Origin: Rhodanobacter sp. C01
GTDB taxonomy: Bacteria; Pseudomonadota; Gammaproteobacteria; Xanthomonadales; Rhodanobacteraceae
NCBI RefSeq assembly: GCF_002001045.1
Contig: NZ_MUNR01000010.1
Location: 310,001-374,000, forward strand
Length of the DNA stretch: 64,000 nt
Direction: 5' to 3'
The notes beneath the pieces are model-generated. The model worked only from the letters and a program-made list of their open reading frames with translations, was not told the origin of the DNA and did no database searches. Below, piece by piece: positions 26,291 through 36,100 of the stretch. The translations under genes and the position numbers were made by a program. Position 1 is the first letter of the stretch, and every line of letters starts with the position of its first letter.

Positions 26291-28849
26291 CTAGAAGTCC
26301 TGCTTGAAGCGGATGCCAATCGTGCGTGGCTGGCTGAAGCCGGTGTAGACCTGCCCATCGGGATATTGCGGCACCACATCGTGGGCGCCGCAAATCGTCA
26401 CACCGCACTCGGTGAACTTGTACTGCGCCGCGCGTTTGTCGAAGGCGTTGTCGAGGTACACGTTTACCGACCAGCTGTTCTTCTGGATACCGGCGGAAAG
26501 ATCGACGGAGTTGTAGGCAGGGAGATCGCCCAGCAGGTTGCGTTCGACCAGCCGCAGGTCGGTCGTGCGCTCACCCACGTGCACGAACGCGCCCTGCACG
26601 AATGCGTCGTAACCGCCCAGATTGAAGCTGTAACGCGCAATGAGGTTGCCCTTGAACCGCGGCGTGATCGGCAACTGGGTGCCCGTGGGCGCCTGTGGCC
26701 CGGTCACGGCCTCACCCGTCTGCGGATTGATCGTGCCCGCCGGGCAATAGGTGACCGGGGTACCGGCGGCATCGGTAAACCCGCAGTAGTTCGCGGTCAG
26801 CTTGGCGTCGTACAACGCGACGCCGGCACTGAGATTCAGGTTGTAGGTCGCCTGCCAGTTCAGCTGCGACTCGAAGCCGTCGATGCGGGCCGAATTGGCG
26901 TTCTCGATGATGGTCAGGCCATTCGGGCCCAGGATGTTGAACTGGAAATGGTTCCAGGTCTCGCGGAACACCGCGCCGTTGAACGACAGCCGGTTGTCGA
27001 GCCAGGAGGTTTTCCAGCCGAGCTCGAGGTTGGTCAGGAAATCCGCCTGATAGGGCGGCAGATCGCCCGCGCGGTTGACGCCACCCGGACGGAAGCCTTC
27101 GGAACGGGTGAGATAGAGCATCTTGGTGGGCGTGATGTTCCAGGTCAGGTTGTACTTGCTGAGCGAGCCGCTTTCCTTCACCTGCTTGTTGAAATCCATG
27201 CACGGCGCGCCCTCGAACGGATCAGGCGAAATGCAGCCGGCCTGGCCATAACTCGAGTCCGGCGAGAAGCCGCTGCTGAAGCCGTAGAAGCCGTACAGAT
27301 TGTTGCGGGTGCGGAAGTAACGCTCACCCACCGTGCCGGTGAGCACGTCGGGGATGAAGTCGTACGACAGTTCGCCGAACACGGATTCGTCATGGTCGTA
27401 GCGCATCTGCTTGGTCAGCCAGATGGTGTTCGGCCAGCCCGGCACGGACAGATCGGACCCCAAGCCGTTGATCTGGTAGTCCTGCATGATGTCGTGCTTC
27501 TGTTTCTGCCAGAACGCGCCGGCGACCAGGCGCAGGCGATCGTCGCTGGGCGAGGCAATGCGCAGCTCGTGGCTGCTGTTGGTGTAGTGGTCGCGGTCGG
27601 TGATGTATTCGGACGGATTGATCAGGTTACCGCTGTTGTCATGGATGTAGGCGCCGTACTGGAGCAGGGTGTCGTACCAGAACGAGTAGTCGTTGTAGTC
27701 GGTCTGTTCTTCCTGGTTGCGCTTGAGATGGGCATAGGCGTAGGTCAGATCCCAGTTGCCGATCTTGCCCTGCACGGTCAGCGCGCCCTGCCACCAGCGG
27801 TCGTCGACGCGCTCGGGATAGAAGTGGGTCACCGCCAGCGAGCCCACGGAGGGATCGCTGGCAAAGGTGCCGTGCGAGATCGTCTGCTGGCCCATCAAAG
27901 TCGGGCTGATCGACCAGTCGTCGTTGAGGTCGACTTTCAGCGCCGCTCGCGCACCGTTGGTATTGACGTCGTTGTAGTCGTTCCTGGCGTGCCCGACGCA
28001 CTGGAGGCTTGAGCTGGGCGAATTGTTGTCGCTTGGTACGCAGCCAGGTTCGTTGCTGATGGTGATGCCGGACACCGGGAACGTGCGCGTGCCGGCCACG
28101 TTGTCGATGTAGCCGGCATCATGCTCGTGCCAGCCGACCAGGCGAACCGCCGCGTTGCTGCTGATCGGCAGATTGAGCATGCCCTCGAAGGTGTCGCCGA
28201 TGCCACCGTGGTCGACCTGGTCGGTGCCCACGGTGTAATTCGCCGCAAAACCACTTGGATCAGGCTTGTTGGTGATGATGCGCAAGGCGCCGGCCTCGGC
28301 GCTCGCGCCGTACAGCGTGCCCTGCGGCCCGGCCAGTACCTCGATGCGGGCGATGTCGTACATGTGGATGTCGAGCGGCCCCTGGATCGTGGTGACAGGC
28401 TGGTCGTCCAGATACACGCCGACGCTCGGCTGCGAACCGGAATGGTTGGTGTTGCCGCCGCTGGCCACGCCGCGCATGTAGATCGTGGCGAAGCCGGGAC
28501 CAGTGGCGATGCCGCCGCCGCCCTGCTGGAACGTGACGCTGGGCAGGTACTTCACGTAATCGTTGAAGTTCTGCACCTGCAGCGCCTCGAGTTGATCCGC
28601 CGCCAGCACGTTGATGCTGATCGGCACCTTCTGCAGATTCTCGGTGCGCTTTTGCGCCGTTACCGTCACCACGCCAAGCGTCGTGGTTTTCGTCTTCGCA
28701 GGCGGCATCGCGGTCGTTGATGCGGGCGGCGCGGCATCCTGCGCATAGGCAGGCGCAGCCACGGCCAGACAGATCGCCGCGGCCAGCGGCAACCGCACCA
28801 GCCGCACTCGTTGCGTTTTCTTGATGTATTTGGATCTGTTCGCGTGCAT
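26291..28849 (-). CDS. TonB-dependent outer membrane receptor
   Basis: An 852-residue outer membrane receptor with signal peptide (hydrophobic LAAAICLAVAAPAYA), a plug domain (about residues 60-190; VTVTAQKRTENLQKVPISIN, GPQGTLYGASAEAGALRIIT) and a 22-strand barrel ending in Phe (RFKQDF). The ATG at 28849 has GGAG upstream; the open frame to 29188 overlaps the neighbouring gene. No FecA-like signalling extension is present. It probably imports a bulky ligand. The TPR-sulfotransferase gene lies 79 bp upstream on the same strand, a pairing common in xanthomonads and sphingomonads. Confidence 0.93.
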   Translation of the reverse strand: MHANRSKYIKKTQRVRLVRLPLAAAICLAVAAPAYAQDAAPPASTTAMPPAKTKTTTLGVVTVTAQKRTENLQKVPISINVLAADQLEALQVQNFNDYVKYLPSVTFQQGGGGIATGPGFATIYMRGVASGGNTNHSGSQPSVGVYLDDQPVTTIQGPLDIHMYDIARIEVLAGPQGTLYGASAEAGALRIITNKPDPSGFAANYTVGTDQVDHGGIGDTFEGMLNLPISSNAAVRLVGWHEHDAGYIDNVAGTRTFPVSGITISNEPGCVPSDNNSPSSSLQCVGHARNDYNDVNTNGARAALKVDLNDDWSISPTLMGQQTISHGTFASDPSVGSLAVTHFYPERVDDRWWQGALTVQGKIGNWDLTYAYAHLKRNQEEQTDYNDYSFWYDTLLQYGAYIHDNSGNLINPSEYITDRDHYTNSSHELRIASPSDDRLRLVAGAFWQKQKHDIMQDYQINGLGSDLSVPGWPNTIWLTKQMRYDHDESVFGELSYDFIPDVLTGTVGERYFRTRNNLYGFYGFSSGFSPDSSYGQAGCISPDPFEGAPCMDFNKQVKESGSLSKYNLTWNITPTKMLYLTRSEGFRPGGVNRAGDLPPYQADFLTNLELGWKTSWLDNRLSFNGAVFRETWNHFQFNILGPNGLTIIENANSARIDGFESQLNWQATYNLNLSAGVALYDAKLTANYCGFTDAAGTPVTYCPAGTINPQTGEAVTGPQAPTGTQLPITPRFKGNLIARYSFNLGGYDAFVQGAFVHVGERTTDLRLVERNLLGDLPAYNSVDLSAGIQKNSWSVNVYLDNAFDKRAAQYKFTECGVTICGAHDVVPQYPDGQVYTGFSQPRTIGIRFKQDF

Positions 28850-28928
28850 AAGCTCCCCTCTCGAGTCCACGACAATCCAGCAGAAGTAGCTACGTTGAAA
28901 AGGGCAGCACAGCCTTTTCAACAATCTG

Positions 28929-30959
28929 TCATTCCTCCAACTCCGGCACCTCGGGATAACACTCCAACACCGGCCCCAATGCCAACTCCAAAGGCCCCAG
29001 CCATGGGGCGTAATGCCGCCAGTGATCCACCCCCTCCCGGTAGATCGGCTGGCGTACCTGTTCCGAACTGGCGGTGCGCACCGGCCGCGCGTTCTCGAAG
29101 AAACGCAGACACGATGCCTCGAACGGCAGGCCGCAATACTCGAGCAGGCGGCGCACCTCCTCCTCGGTGTCCTCGACCATGCGCTCATACACGACGCGGT
29201 GGATGCGCCCCGGCAATACGGTGTCGAAATGCGCCATCAGCGCGACGTAATCACGGTAGTAGCGACCCAGATCGCCGAGGTCGTAGCTGAAGTTCTGCCC
29301 GCGCGCGAAATGCTGCTTGAAGACCGAGAAGCAACAGCCGAGCGGATGCCGGCGCGCGTCGATGATCCTCGCGTTCGGCAGCATCAGGTGGATCAGGCCG
29401 ATGTGCATGAAGTTGTTCGGCATCTTGTCGATGAACAACGGCGCCGCGGTCTTGCGCTGGATCCGGGTGTGCGCGAGGTAGCGCTCGCCGAGCGCACGCA
29501 AGGCCTCGGCATCGAGTGTCGCCAGTGCGCCGTGGTACGGCATCGCGCTGTCGGCATCGCCCTGCCCGCGCAGCATGCGCGTGATCGAGGTGACCTCGGG
29601 CAGCTCCATCGTGCCTTCGACCTGGCTGTGGCTGGACAGGATCTGCTCGATCAGGGTGGAGCCGGCTCGCGGCAGGCCGACGACGAAGATCGGATCCCGC
29701 GCCGGACTGCCGGCCCCGGCACGCGCGGCGAAAAAATCGCGCGTGTAGTGCGCCCGGATGTGCTGTACCCGCGCATGGGTATCGTCGGCGCTGTAGTGCA
29801 GTTGCGCGCGACGGATCGCATTGCCCTGGGCGTAATGCCGGAAGGATGGTTCGTACTCGACGGTGTCTTCCAGCGCCTTGCCGACGGCGAACTCCAGATG
29901 CAGGCGGTCATCTTCGGCGAGATCCGCACGCGCCAGTTGCCGGCGCATCGCGGCCAGGTCGTCGGCACTGAAGCGATACGTCTTCAGATTGGCCAGGCTC
30001 CACCAGACTTCGCCAAACGACGGTTCGAGCGCCAGGCTGCGGCGATAGGCGTCGATGGCGCGCTCGCCATGGCCCGCGGTTTTCAGCGCATGACCATAGC
30101 TCACCCACACCTTCGCATTGCGCGGGTAGTGTTCCAGCAGATCGGTGTAGATGCGGATGGCCGGCTCGTAGTCGCCGATCCGGCACAGCACCGCCGCCTT
30201 GAGATTGCGGCAGCCGGGGTGACCGGGTTCCGCTGCCAGCAGACGCTCGAGCTCGACCAGGGCCTGTTCCGGCTGGTTGTTGCGATGCAGGACCAGGGCA
30301 TAGTTCTGGCGAGCAGCATCGAAGCTGGGCGCCAGCTCGAGGCAGCGCGCGAGCAGGTTCAGGGCGTCCTCGTTACGGCCCAGACGCGCGGCGACCTCGG
30401 CGAACATGCGAATCGCGGCGACGTCAGTCGGTGCCTGCTTCAGGTGCTCGCGCAACGCGGCCTCGGCCGTAGGGATGCGGTTCTCGGCCAACGCGATGGC
30501 GGCATCCAGCAGACGTGGATCACGGGTGGAATGACGCACGTGACTGGCGTATGCCGCGTCGGCCGCGTCCTGCTCGCCCGCCGCCATCAGATGGTCGCCC
30601 AGCAGACGCCACGCTTGCGGCAGGTCAGGCTTCAACGCCACCGCCCGGCGCAATGCATCGATAGCTTCCTGCCCGCGCCCGTCGCGGCCCAGGGCCACGC
30701 CCAGGTCGAGATGAACCATCGCCCAGTTTGGCTGGGTCCGTGCCAAGGGCATCAGAATGTCGAGTGCGGCTTGTGGATCGCCCTGCAGCGACCGCGCTTT
30801 CGCCAACAGCCGCAGCGCGGCCGGGTGGCCCTCGGCCACCTTCAATATCTCGGTGAGCTGTTCGACGGCCTGCGCCGGATCGCTGTCCAGCAAGCGCGTG
30901 GCGTGAGCGAGTGCCTGTTCCACCGTACCGGTGGCAGCCACCTCCGTCACGACTTGCAC
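28929..30959 (-). CDS. TPR-repeat sulfotransferase family protein
   Basis: A 676-residue protein: residues 1-360 are about nine tetratricopeptide-like repeats (for example WAMVHLDLGVALGRDGRGQEA), and residues 420-676 a sulfotransferase domain with the PAPS 5'-phosphosulfate loop VGLPRAGSTLIEQIL and a 3'-phosphate-binding region (ARIIDARRHPLGCCFSVFKQ). No signal peptide. The start at 30959 is a GTG and uncertain. It precedes the TonB receptor gene by 79 bp and is probably co-transcribed. The sulfate acceptor is unknown; TPRs suggest a protein partner. Confidence 0.88.
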   Translation of the reverse strand: MQVVTEVAATGTVEQALAHATRLLDSDPAQAVEQLTEILKVAEGHPAALRLLAKARSLQGDPQAALDILMPLARTQPNWAMVHLDLGVALGRDGRGQEAIDALRRAVALKPDLPQAWRLLGDHLMAAGEQDAADAAYASHVRHSTRDPRLLDAAIALAENRIPTAEAALREHLKQAPTDVAAIRMFAEVAARLGRNEDALNLLARCLELAPSFDAARQNYALVLHRNNQPEQALVELERLLAAEPGHPGCRNLKAAVLCRIGDYEPAIRIYTDLLEHYPRNAKVWVSYGHALKTAGHGERAIDAYRRSLALEPSFGEVWWSLANLKTYRFSADDLAAMRRQLARADLAEDDRLHLEFAVGKALEDTVEYEPSFRHYAQGNAIRRAQLHYSADDTHARVQHIRAHYTRDFFAARAGAGSPARDPIFVVGLPRAGSTLIEQILSSHSQVEGTMELPEVTSITRMLRGQGDADSAMPYHGALATLDAEALRALGERYLAHTRIQRKTAAPLFIDKMPNNFMHIGLIHLMLPNARIIDARRHPLGCCFSVFKQHFARGQNFSYDLGDLGRYYRDYVALMAHFDTVLPGRIHRVVYERMVEDTEEEVRRLLEYCGLPFEASCLRFFENARPVRTASSEQVRQPIYREGVDHWRHYAPWLGPLELALGPVLECYPEVPELEE

Positions 30960-31235
30960 CCCCGTGGCAATGCAACCTTCCGCTGCAGGTCGGCTTTCGG
31001 GTAGTGCTGCAGAGGCATGGCGCGTTGCATGGACGGCAGCAGCTCCTCACAGGTCTTTCGGCAATCTACAACCGATTTCAGCGGGCTGATAGTAGGCACC
31101 GACAAAATCGGCTCGCCGTGACCCATGACCCGGATCAGCCATTTTTCGTGCCTGCAAAACCCGTAAGCTAGGCCGCTTGCTGCCAACGTGCCTGCAACTG
31201 TCGGTGCCTTTCCACCTTGCATCCGGAATCATCCC

Positions 31236-32033
31236 GTGACCGATCTGATCCACGTCATCCTGCTCGGCATCATCGAGGGCGTCACCGAATTCCTACCGAT
31301 CTCCAGCACCGGTCATCTGCTGATCGCCGAGAAATTCGGGCTCGGCGAGCGCTCGGATCTGTTCAATGTCGGTATCCAGGCCGGCGCGATTCTCGCGGTC
31401 ACGTTGATCTACTGGTCGCGGATCTGGCAGCTGTTCACGCAGTGGCGCGACCCGGCCAACCGGGACTACCTGGCCAAGCTGTTCGTGGCGTTCACGATCA
31501 CCGCGGTACTCGGCCTGGTAGTGACCCACTACGGCTTCAAGCTGCCAGAGACGGTGACCCCGGTCGCGTGGGCGCTGGTGATCGGCGGCTTCTGGATGCT
31601 CGGCGCGGAAGCGCTGGCCGCAAAGCAGGTTGATCGTACCCAGGTGACCTGGCGGGTGGCGATTCTGGTCGGCATCGCGCAGATGGTGGCGGGCATCTTC
31701 CCCGGCACCTCGCGTTCGGGTGCGACGATCTTCACCGCGATGCTGGCCGGCACTAGCAACCGCGCCGCAGCGACCGAGTTTGCCTTTCTGGTCGGCATTC
31801 CGACCATGTATGCGGCAACCGGTTACGAACTGCTGAAGGTATTGAAGGAAGGCGGGGTCGCGCACGAGGACTGGAGCGCACTGATCGTCGGCTTCGTGGT
31901 CTCGCTGATCGTCGGTTTCATCGCGGTGAAGTGGCTGCTCGGCTACATCCGCACGCACCGCTTCACTTGGTTCGCGATCTATCGCATCGTGCTCGGCATC
32001 GCGCTGTTGCTGCTGATTCCGGCAGGCGCATGA
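31236..32033 (+). CDS. uppP: undecaprenyl-diphosphate phosphatase
   Basis: A 265-residue integral membrane enzyme (BacA/UppP) that dephosphorylates undecaprenyl pyrophosphate to recycle the lipid carrier for peptidoglycan and other glycans, and confers bacitracin tolerance. Both catalytic signatures are present: EGVTEFLPISSTGHLL near residues 13-28 and FPGTSRSGATI in the middle, with about eight hydrophobic segments. The start is a GTG at 31236 after GGAA, giving normal length. The preceding 276 bp contain no recognisable gene. Confidence 0.95.
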   Translation: MTDLIHVILLGIIEGVTEFLPISSTGHLLIAEKFGLGERSDLFNVGIQAGAILAVTLIYWSRIWQLFTQWRDPANRDYLAKLFVAFTITAVLGLVVTHYGFKLPETVTPVAWALVIGGFWMLGAEALAAKQVDRTQVTWRVAILVGIAQMVAGIFPGTSRSGATIFTAMLAGTSNRAAATEFAFLVGIPTMYAATGYELLKVLKEGGVAHEDWSALIVGFVVSLIVGFIAVKWLLGYIRTHRFTWFAIYRIVLGIALLLLIPAGA

Positions 32034-32093
32034 GCGCTCGAAGAGCAATCCCTGAAAGGATAGTTGCCCCAACTACGCTGGCATGATCTGTAC

Positions 32094-33695
32094 ATGAATC
32101 AGCCATCACGCTATCGACTGCTCGATCTGCAGATCGACCTTGCGCGCCAGCAAGTAAGCCGTGGTGGCAGCTTGCTGGATGTGCAGGGACTGAACTTCCA
32201 GCTGCTCGCCTGCCTGCTGCGCCACGGCCATGCCGTGGTGGATTTCGACCAGTTGATCGCACAAGTGTGGGCGCCGGCCGTGGTCAATGAGGAAACCGTC
32301 ACCCAGCGCGTCAAGCTGTTACGTCAGGTGTTGGGTGACGATGGACGTCGGCCGCGTTACATCCGTTCGGTGCGTGGACGCGGCTACCAGCTGTGCGAGC
32401 CACCGCAACTTCTGGATGAGTCGCTGCTGGATGCCTCGCCGCAAGCCGCCACGGATACACCGCGACGGCAGCATCGTTATTTGCTCGCAGCGCTGACGGC
32501 GCTGCTGTTTCTCGGCATCGGCGGCGCATGGTGGCTTCACAAGCCCGCGACGCCTGTCACAGCGGCGCCTTCGGCGAGCCAGGAATTGCTGCAGCGTGCC
32601 GCCTACTATGCCGGCATCGGTCAGCGCGACAACAACGAACGGGCGATCGGGTTGTACCAACAGGTACTCGCAGCCGCGCCGCAAAACCGGATCGCGCAGA
32701 TCGGTCTCAGTCGCGCCCACAGTGCCCGGGTCTGCCTGTACAACTTTCCCTACGAAGATACGGTGACCGCGCAGAAACTGGCCGAGTCGGTGTTGCAGGC
32801 TGAGCCGCGCAGTGCGCCGGCGTGGTCGGCACTCGCCTATGCGCACGACTGCCGTGGCGAGTTGCAGGCCGCGCTCGACGCCTATCAACACGCCTATGCG
32901 CTCGACCCGGACGATGATGGCAGCCGCACCTCGGCAGCTTATCTGTACCAGGAGCGGGGACAATTGAGCGATGCGCTGCACGCCAATCTCGACATCCGTG
33001 GCAATCCTGAAAAACTCCGCTTCCGCGAGATCCAGATTGCCCGCGAACTGGACCTGCTCGGCTTCAGCGAGGCGGCTGAACAGCGCTTTCGGCGCAGCTT
33101 TCAGCTCAATCCCGACAATGTGTTTTCCAATATCGCATGGCCGCAGCACCTGTTTCTGCAAGGTCGCTATGCCGAGGCACAGGCCGCGCTGGATCAGGCA
33201 TTGACGCGGCATACGCCGCATGTGGATTTGTATCTTCTGGCTGGCGAACTGGCGCTGCTGCGCGGCGATCGCAGAGCGGCTGGCGAAAACTTTGGCAAGG
33301 CTGTGCAACTGCGCCCACAGATGAGCTTGCCCACGACACTGGCCGGTCTTTACGGCAACACGCCGCCAACGTCGCAATGGCTCGATCAACGCATCAATGC
33401 CATACAGGTGCAGATGAATGCGGGTGACGGCTATCCGGTGGATCGCCTTGAACTGGCGATGCTGCAACTCGCCCGCCACGACCGGCCAGCGGCACTGGCG
33501 ACGATCACCGGTGCCGTGAAAGCCGGTTACAGCGATCGCGCCTATCTGCAGACCACACCGCTGTTGCAGCCACTGGCCAGCGAGCCGGCCTATGCGGCGG
33601 CGATCGATACGATCAGCCGCCGCGTCGCCGAACAGCGCCAGCAAGTGCTGGCCGCCGATTGGCGGCCAGCCGAATTGCATGGCTCGACGTACTGA
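32094..33695 (+). CDS. CadC-like winged-helix regulator with TPR domain
   Basis: A 533-residue membrane-anchored regulator. Residues 1-102 form an OmpR/PhoB-type winged helix (VNEETVTQRVKLLRQVLGDD, YIRSVRGRGYQL) with no receiver domain; one transmembrane helix lies at about 129-147 (LLAALTALLFLGIGGAWWL), followed by a periplasmic TPR-like region to the C-terminus (e.g. WSALAYAHDCRGELQAALDAY). This is the CadC/ToxR layout with a TPR sensor. The ATG at 32094 begins the domain; an upstream in-frame start at 32064 is less likely. Target unknown; the convergent serine hydrolase is its nearest neighbour. Confidence 0.87.
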   Translation: MNQPSRYRLLDLQIDLARQQVSRGGSLLDVQGLNFQLLACLLRHGHAVVDFDQLIAQVWAPAVVNEETVTQRVKLLRQVLGDDGRRPRYIRSVRGRGYQLCEPPQLLDESLLDASPQAATDTPRRQHRYLLAALTALLFLGIGGAWWLHKPATPVTAAPSASQELLQRAAYYAGIGQRDNNERAIGLYQQVLAAAPQNRIAQIGLSRAHSARVCLYNFPYEDTVTAQKLAESVLQAEPRSAPAWSALAYAHDCRGELQAALDAYQHAYALDPDDDGSRTSAAYLYQERGQLSDALHANLDIRGNPEKLRFREIQIARELDLLGFSEAAEQRFRRSFQLNPDNVFSNIAWPQHLFLQGRYAEAQAALDQALTRHTPHVDLYLLAGELALLRGDRRAAGENFGKAVQLRPQMSLPTTLAGLYGNTPPTSQWLDQRINAIQVQMNAGDGYPVDRLELAMLQLARHDRPAALATITGAVKAGYSDRAYLQTTPLLQPLASEPAYAAAIDTISRRVAEQRQQVLAADWRPAELHGSTY

Positions 33696-33716
33696 GCCTC
33701 ATCCCACCGGCTTGCT

Positions 33717-34841
33717 TCAGGGCAGCGCCTTGAGGATGTAGTCGCGGAAGATTTCCTGCGATTGCGGATGCGCGTAACGCTGGTTGTAGGCGGTGCTGGT
33801 GATCACCGCCACCAGCCCCTGCGACGGCATCACGAAAACGTAGTTGCCGCCATTGCCCGACATCGCCCATGCCGGCTGCTCGACGCCCTTGACCGGGAAG
33901 CGGAAGCGCCACCAGAAATAGCCATAGTCGGCATCGTCACAGGCCTGCGCATGCGGCGTCAGCATGGCCTGGATCCACGCTTTGGAAATGACCTGCTTGC
34001 CCTGCCAGCGGCCGCCGTCCAATGCCAGCTCGCCGAACTTGGCCAGATCACGGCTGCGATAACGGGTACCGCCGCCACCCATGCCGATGCCGAGCGGCGA
34101 GCTGTTCCAGTGCACCTGGGTAATGCCCAGCGGATGCTCCAGCGTCTCGGCGGCGAATTCGGCCAGTGGTTTGTGCGCGGCCCGCTCCACCACCGCTCCG
34201 GCGACAAAGGCGCCTGCGGTGCAGTAGGAGAAAGCCCGCCCGTAGGGGCTGTCCTTCGGCTTGTCCATCCATGGCGCAAACCCCTTGATCGGCAGATCCA
34301 GCGCGAATTGCAGCCAGTCCTCGCTGACATACATGCGTTCCTCGTTGCCGCTGGAGAACTCGTTTTCGTCGTTGCACTCCCATAGCGAACTCATCGTCAG
34401 CAGGTCTTCCAGCGTGATCGCCTGCTTGCGCTGGTCGGGATGCTGCACCGGCTGCTTGTCCGGGAAGAGGTCGTAGACGCGCGCCTGCACGTTCGGAATC
34501 AGCCCGCGATCGATCGCCGCACCGACCAGCAGCGCAGTGACGCTCTTGCTGGCCGAGCGGATGTCGTTGAGCTGCTCGAGGCCGCCGCCGTTGAAATAGT
34601 TTTCGTATACCAGCTTGCCGTTCTGCACCACGACGACGCTGGTGATGCCTTTGTAGCTGCCGTCGGCCAGCTTGCCCTCCAGCGCGGCAAACCGGGACAG
34701 ATCCCAGCGCATGGCATGAGCATCGGCTACCGCCCAGCCGTCATCGCGGTGCACAGGCGGTTGATAGCCCGTGGCGGATAGCGGCAGGACAAAGCCGGCC
34801 AGCAGACCGAACAGCAGATTACGTGGAAGGAGGAAAGGCAT
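33717..34841 (-). CDS. beta-lactamase-fold serine hydrolase (class C-like)
   Basis: A 374-residue secreted serine hydrolase of the class C beta-lactamase/esterase family (PF00144). It has a signal peptide-like start (NLLFGLLAGFVLPLSATG), the SxxK motif SASK with nucleophile Ser96 and Lys99, and a Tyr motif in AFSYCTAGAFVAGA; the expected HxG-type motif is not obvious, and GNGG appears near that position. It is more likely an esterase or peptidase than a true beta-lactamase. Its ribosome site (GGAG) lies inside an inverted repeat upstream of the ATG, suggesting translational control. Confidence 0.83.
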   Translation of the reverse strand: MPFLLPRNLLFGLLAGFVLPLSATGYQPPVHRDDGWAVADAHAMRWDLSRFAALEGKLADGSYKGITSVVVVQNGKLVYENYFNGGGLEQLNDIRSASKSVTALLVGAAIDRGLIPNVQARVYDLFPDKQPVQHPDQRKQAITLEDLLTMSSLWECNDENEFSSGNEERMYVSEDWLQFALDLPIKGFAPWMDKPKDSPYGRAFSYCTAGAFVAGAVVERAAHKPLAEFAAETLEHPLGITQVHWNSSPLGIGMGGGGTRYRSRDLAKFGELALDGGRWQGKQVISKAWIQAMLTPHAQACDDADYGYFWWRFRFPVKGVEQPAWAMSGNGGNYVFVMPSQGLVAVITSTAYNQRYAHPQSQEIFRDYILKALP

Positions 34842-34844
34842 GCG

Positions 34845-34875
34845 TGGTTCTCCGTAACTTCAAGGGGGAGAACCA
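34845..34875 (-). promoter_or_regulatory. hairpin covering the ribosome site of the serine hydrolase gene
   Basis: Nine-base arms TGGTTCTCC (34845-34853) and GGAGAACCA (34867-34875) with a 13-nt spacer sit just 3 bp before the ATG at 34841. On the mRNA, the GGAG that serves as ribosome site is in one arm, so folding would hide it. Confidence 0.45.
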
Positions 34876-34986
34876 TCGCAACCCAAGGCCGAATGAAGTG
34901 CCTGAAAATGGGATGAAGAATTCTGAAGGCGCGCCGCAACTGGGCTCAGCGCGCATCCGGATGAACTCGTAGAGCCCGGCAGTAGC

Positions 34987-35958
34987 TCAGGCGACGGCAG
35001 TCAGCGCTTCCTCGTGCGCCGGCTTCGACATGGGCTTCGGCGTGCCGACCGCGAACTGGCCGGGCTCATTGGTGCGGTCGAACAGCTCGCGCACCCATTC
35101 GATGAAGGCCTGCACGCGGGCCGACAGGTGCTTCTTCTGCGGATAGACGATCCACACCGGCTTGCCGGTCGAGGCGGTATCGGTCATCACCAGTTCGAGC
35201 ATGCCCTTCTCCAGCATGCAGGCCGCCAGCATGCGCGGTATCTGGGTGATGCCCAGACCCGCCACCACCGCCTGGATCACCGACTCACCGTCATTGATCA
35301 ACATGTGCGCGTCGATGTCCACGGCGAGCGGGCCGCTCGGCGTATCGAACTGCCATTGCCGCGGACGACCGTTCGGGTAGACGTAATTGATGCATCGATG
35401 GTCCTTCAGGTCATCGATGCTGCGTGGCGCACCGTGCCTGCTGAGGTAGTCGGGTGAGGCGCACACCACGTTGCGCAGGTAGCCGATCTTGCGCGCGATC
35501 AGGCTCGAATCTTCCAGCTGGCCCACACGGATCGCGCAATCGAGGCCTTCGCCGTTGAGATCCATCGGCAGGTCGCTCATCGACAGTTCCAGACGGATGT
35601 CCGGGTAACGCTGCTCGAATTCGGCCAGGCGGGGAATCACGGCGGCCCGGCCGACCGACAGCGAAATACCCACGCGCAGCTTGCCGGTGGGTTTGCGGTT
35701 CGAATAGTTGAGCGCCTCGGTCGCCTCGGCCAGATCGGCGAGAATCTCCTTGCAACGCGCATGGAACGCAGCGCCATCGTCGGTCAACCTCAGCGATCGT
35801 GTCGAACGGAACAGCAGCCGTGCACCAAGCTGGGCTTCCAGTCGGGCCACTGCCCGGCTGACACCCGACGGCGTCATGCCCAGCTGGCCGGCGGCGGCGG
35901 CGAAGCTCTTGGCCTCGACGACTCGAACGAAGGTCGAAATTGCGGAAAAGTCTTCCAT
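34987..35958 (-). CDS. LysR family transcriptional regulator
   Basis: A 323-residue LysR-type regulator: N-terminal winged helix (residues 1-60; FAAAAGQLGMTPSGVSRAVARLEAQLGARLLFRSTR, shown to indicate the motif only in part) and a substrate-binding effector domain (about 90-295). It is divergent from the RND efflux operon with 142 bp between starts, and a 19-bp palindrome sits in that gap. By analogy with MexT-like regulators of RND pumps it probably activates the operon; this is inference. Confidence 0.9.
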   Translation of the reverse strand: MEDFSAISTFVRVVEAKSFAAAAGQLGMTPSGVSRAVARLEAQLGARLLFRSTRSLRLTDDGAAFHARCKEILADLAEATEALNYSNRKPTGKLRVGISLSVGRAAVIPRLAEFEQRYPDIRLELSMSDLPMDLNGEGLDCAIRVGQLEDSSLIARKIGYLRNVVCASPDYLSRHGAPRSIDDLKDHRCINYVYPNGRPRQWQFDTPSGPLAVDIDAHMLINDGESVIQAVVAGLGITQIPRMLAACMLEKGMLELVMTDTASTGKPVWIVYPQKKHLSARVQAFIEWVRELFDRTNEPGQFAVGTPKPMSKPAHEEALTAVA

Positions 35959-35978
35959 TGCCTGGATTCCTGACCGAT

Positions 35979-35997
35979 TCGTGATTGGGGATCACGA
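35979..35997. promoter_or_regulatory. palindromic operator between LysR gene and efflux operon
   Basis: TCGTGAT-N5-ATCACGA, a perfect interrupted palindrome 21 bp upstream of the LysR start codon and 103 bp before the adaptor gene. It fits the T-N11-A style of LysR binding sites. Confidence 0.6.
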
Positions 35998-36100
35998 GTG
36001 TAATGCGCAAGGAACGGGTTTTCTATACCGGAAAGTACACCTATTCTCTCGCCCCTCGCCGGGAATATGCGCCCGGCCTACAAGGTTCTGGGAGCGCAAG

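Noticed and set aside
33717..34841. Antibiotic-resistance beta-lactamase
   Set aside because: The SxxK motif is present, but the class C motifs are not all evident and the sequence resembles general serine hydrolases/esterases.
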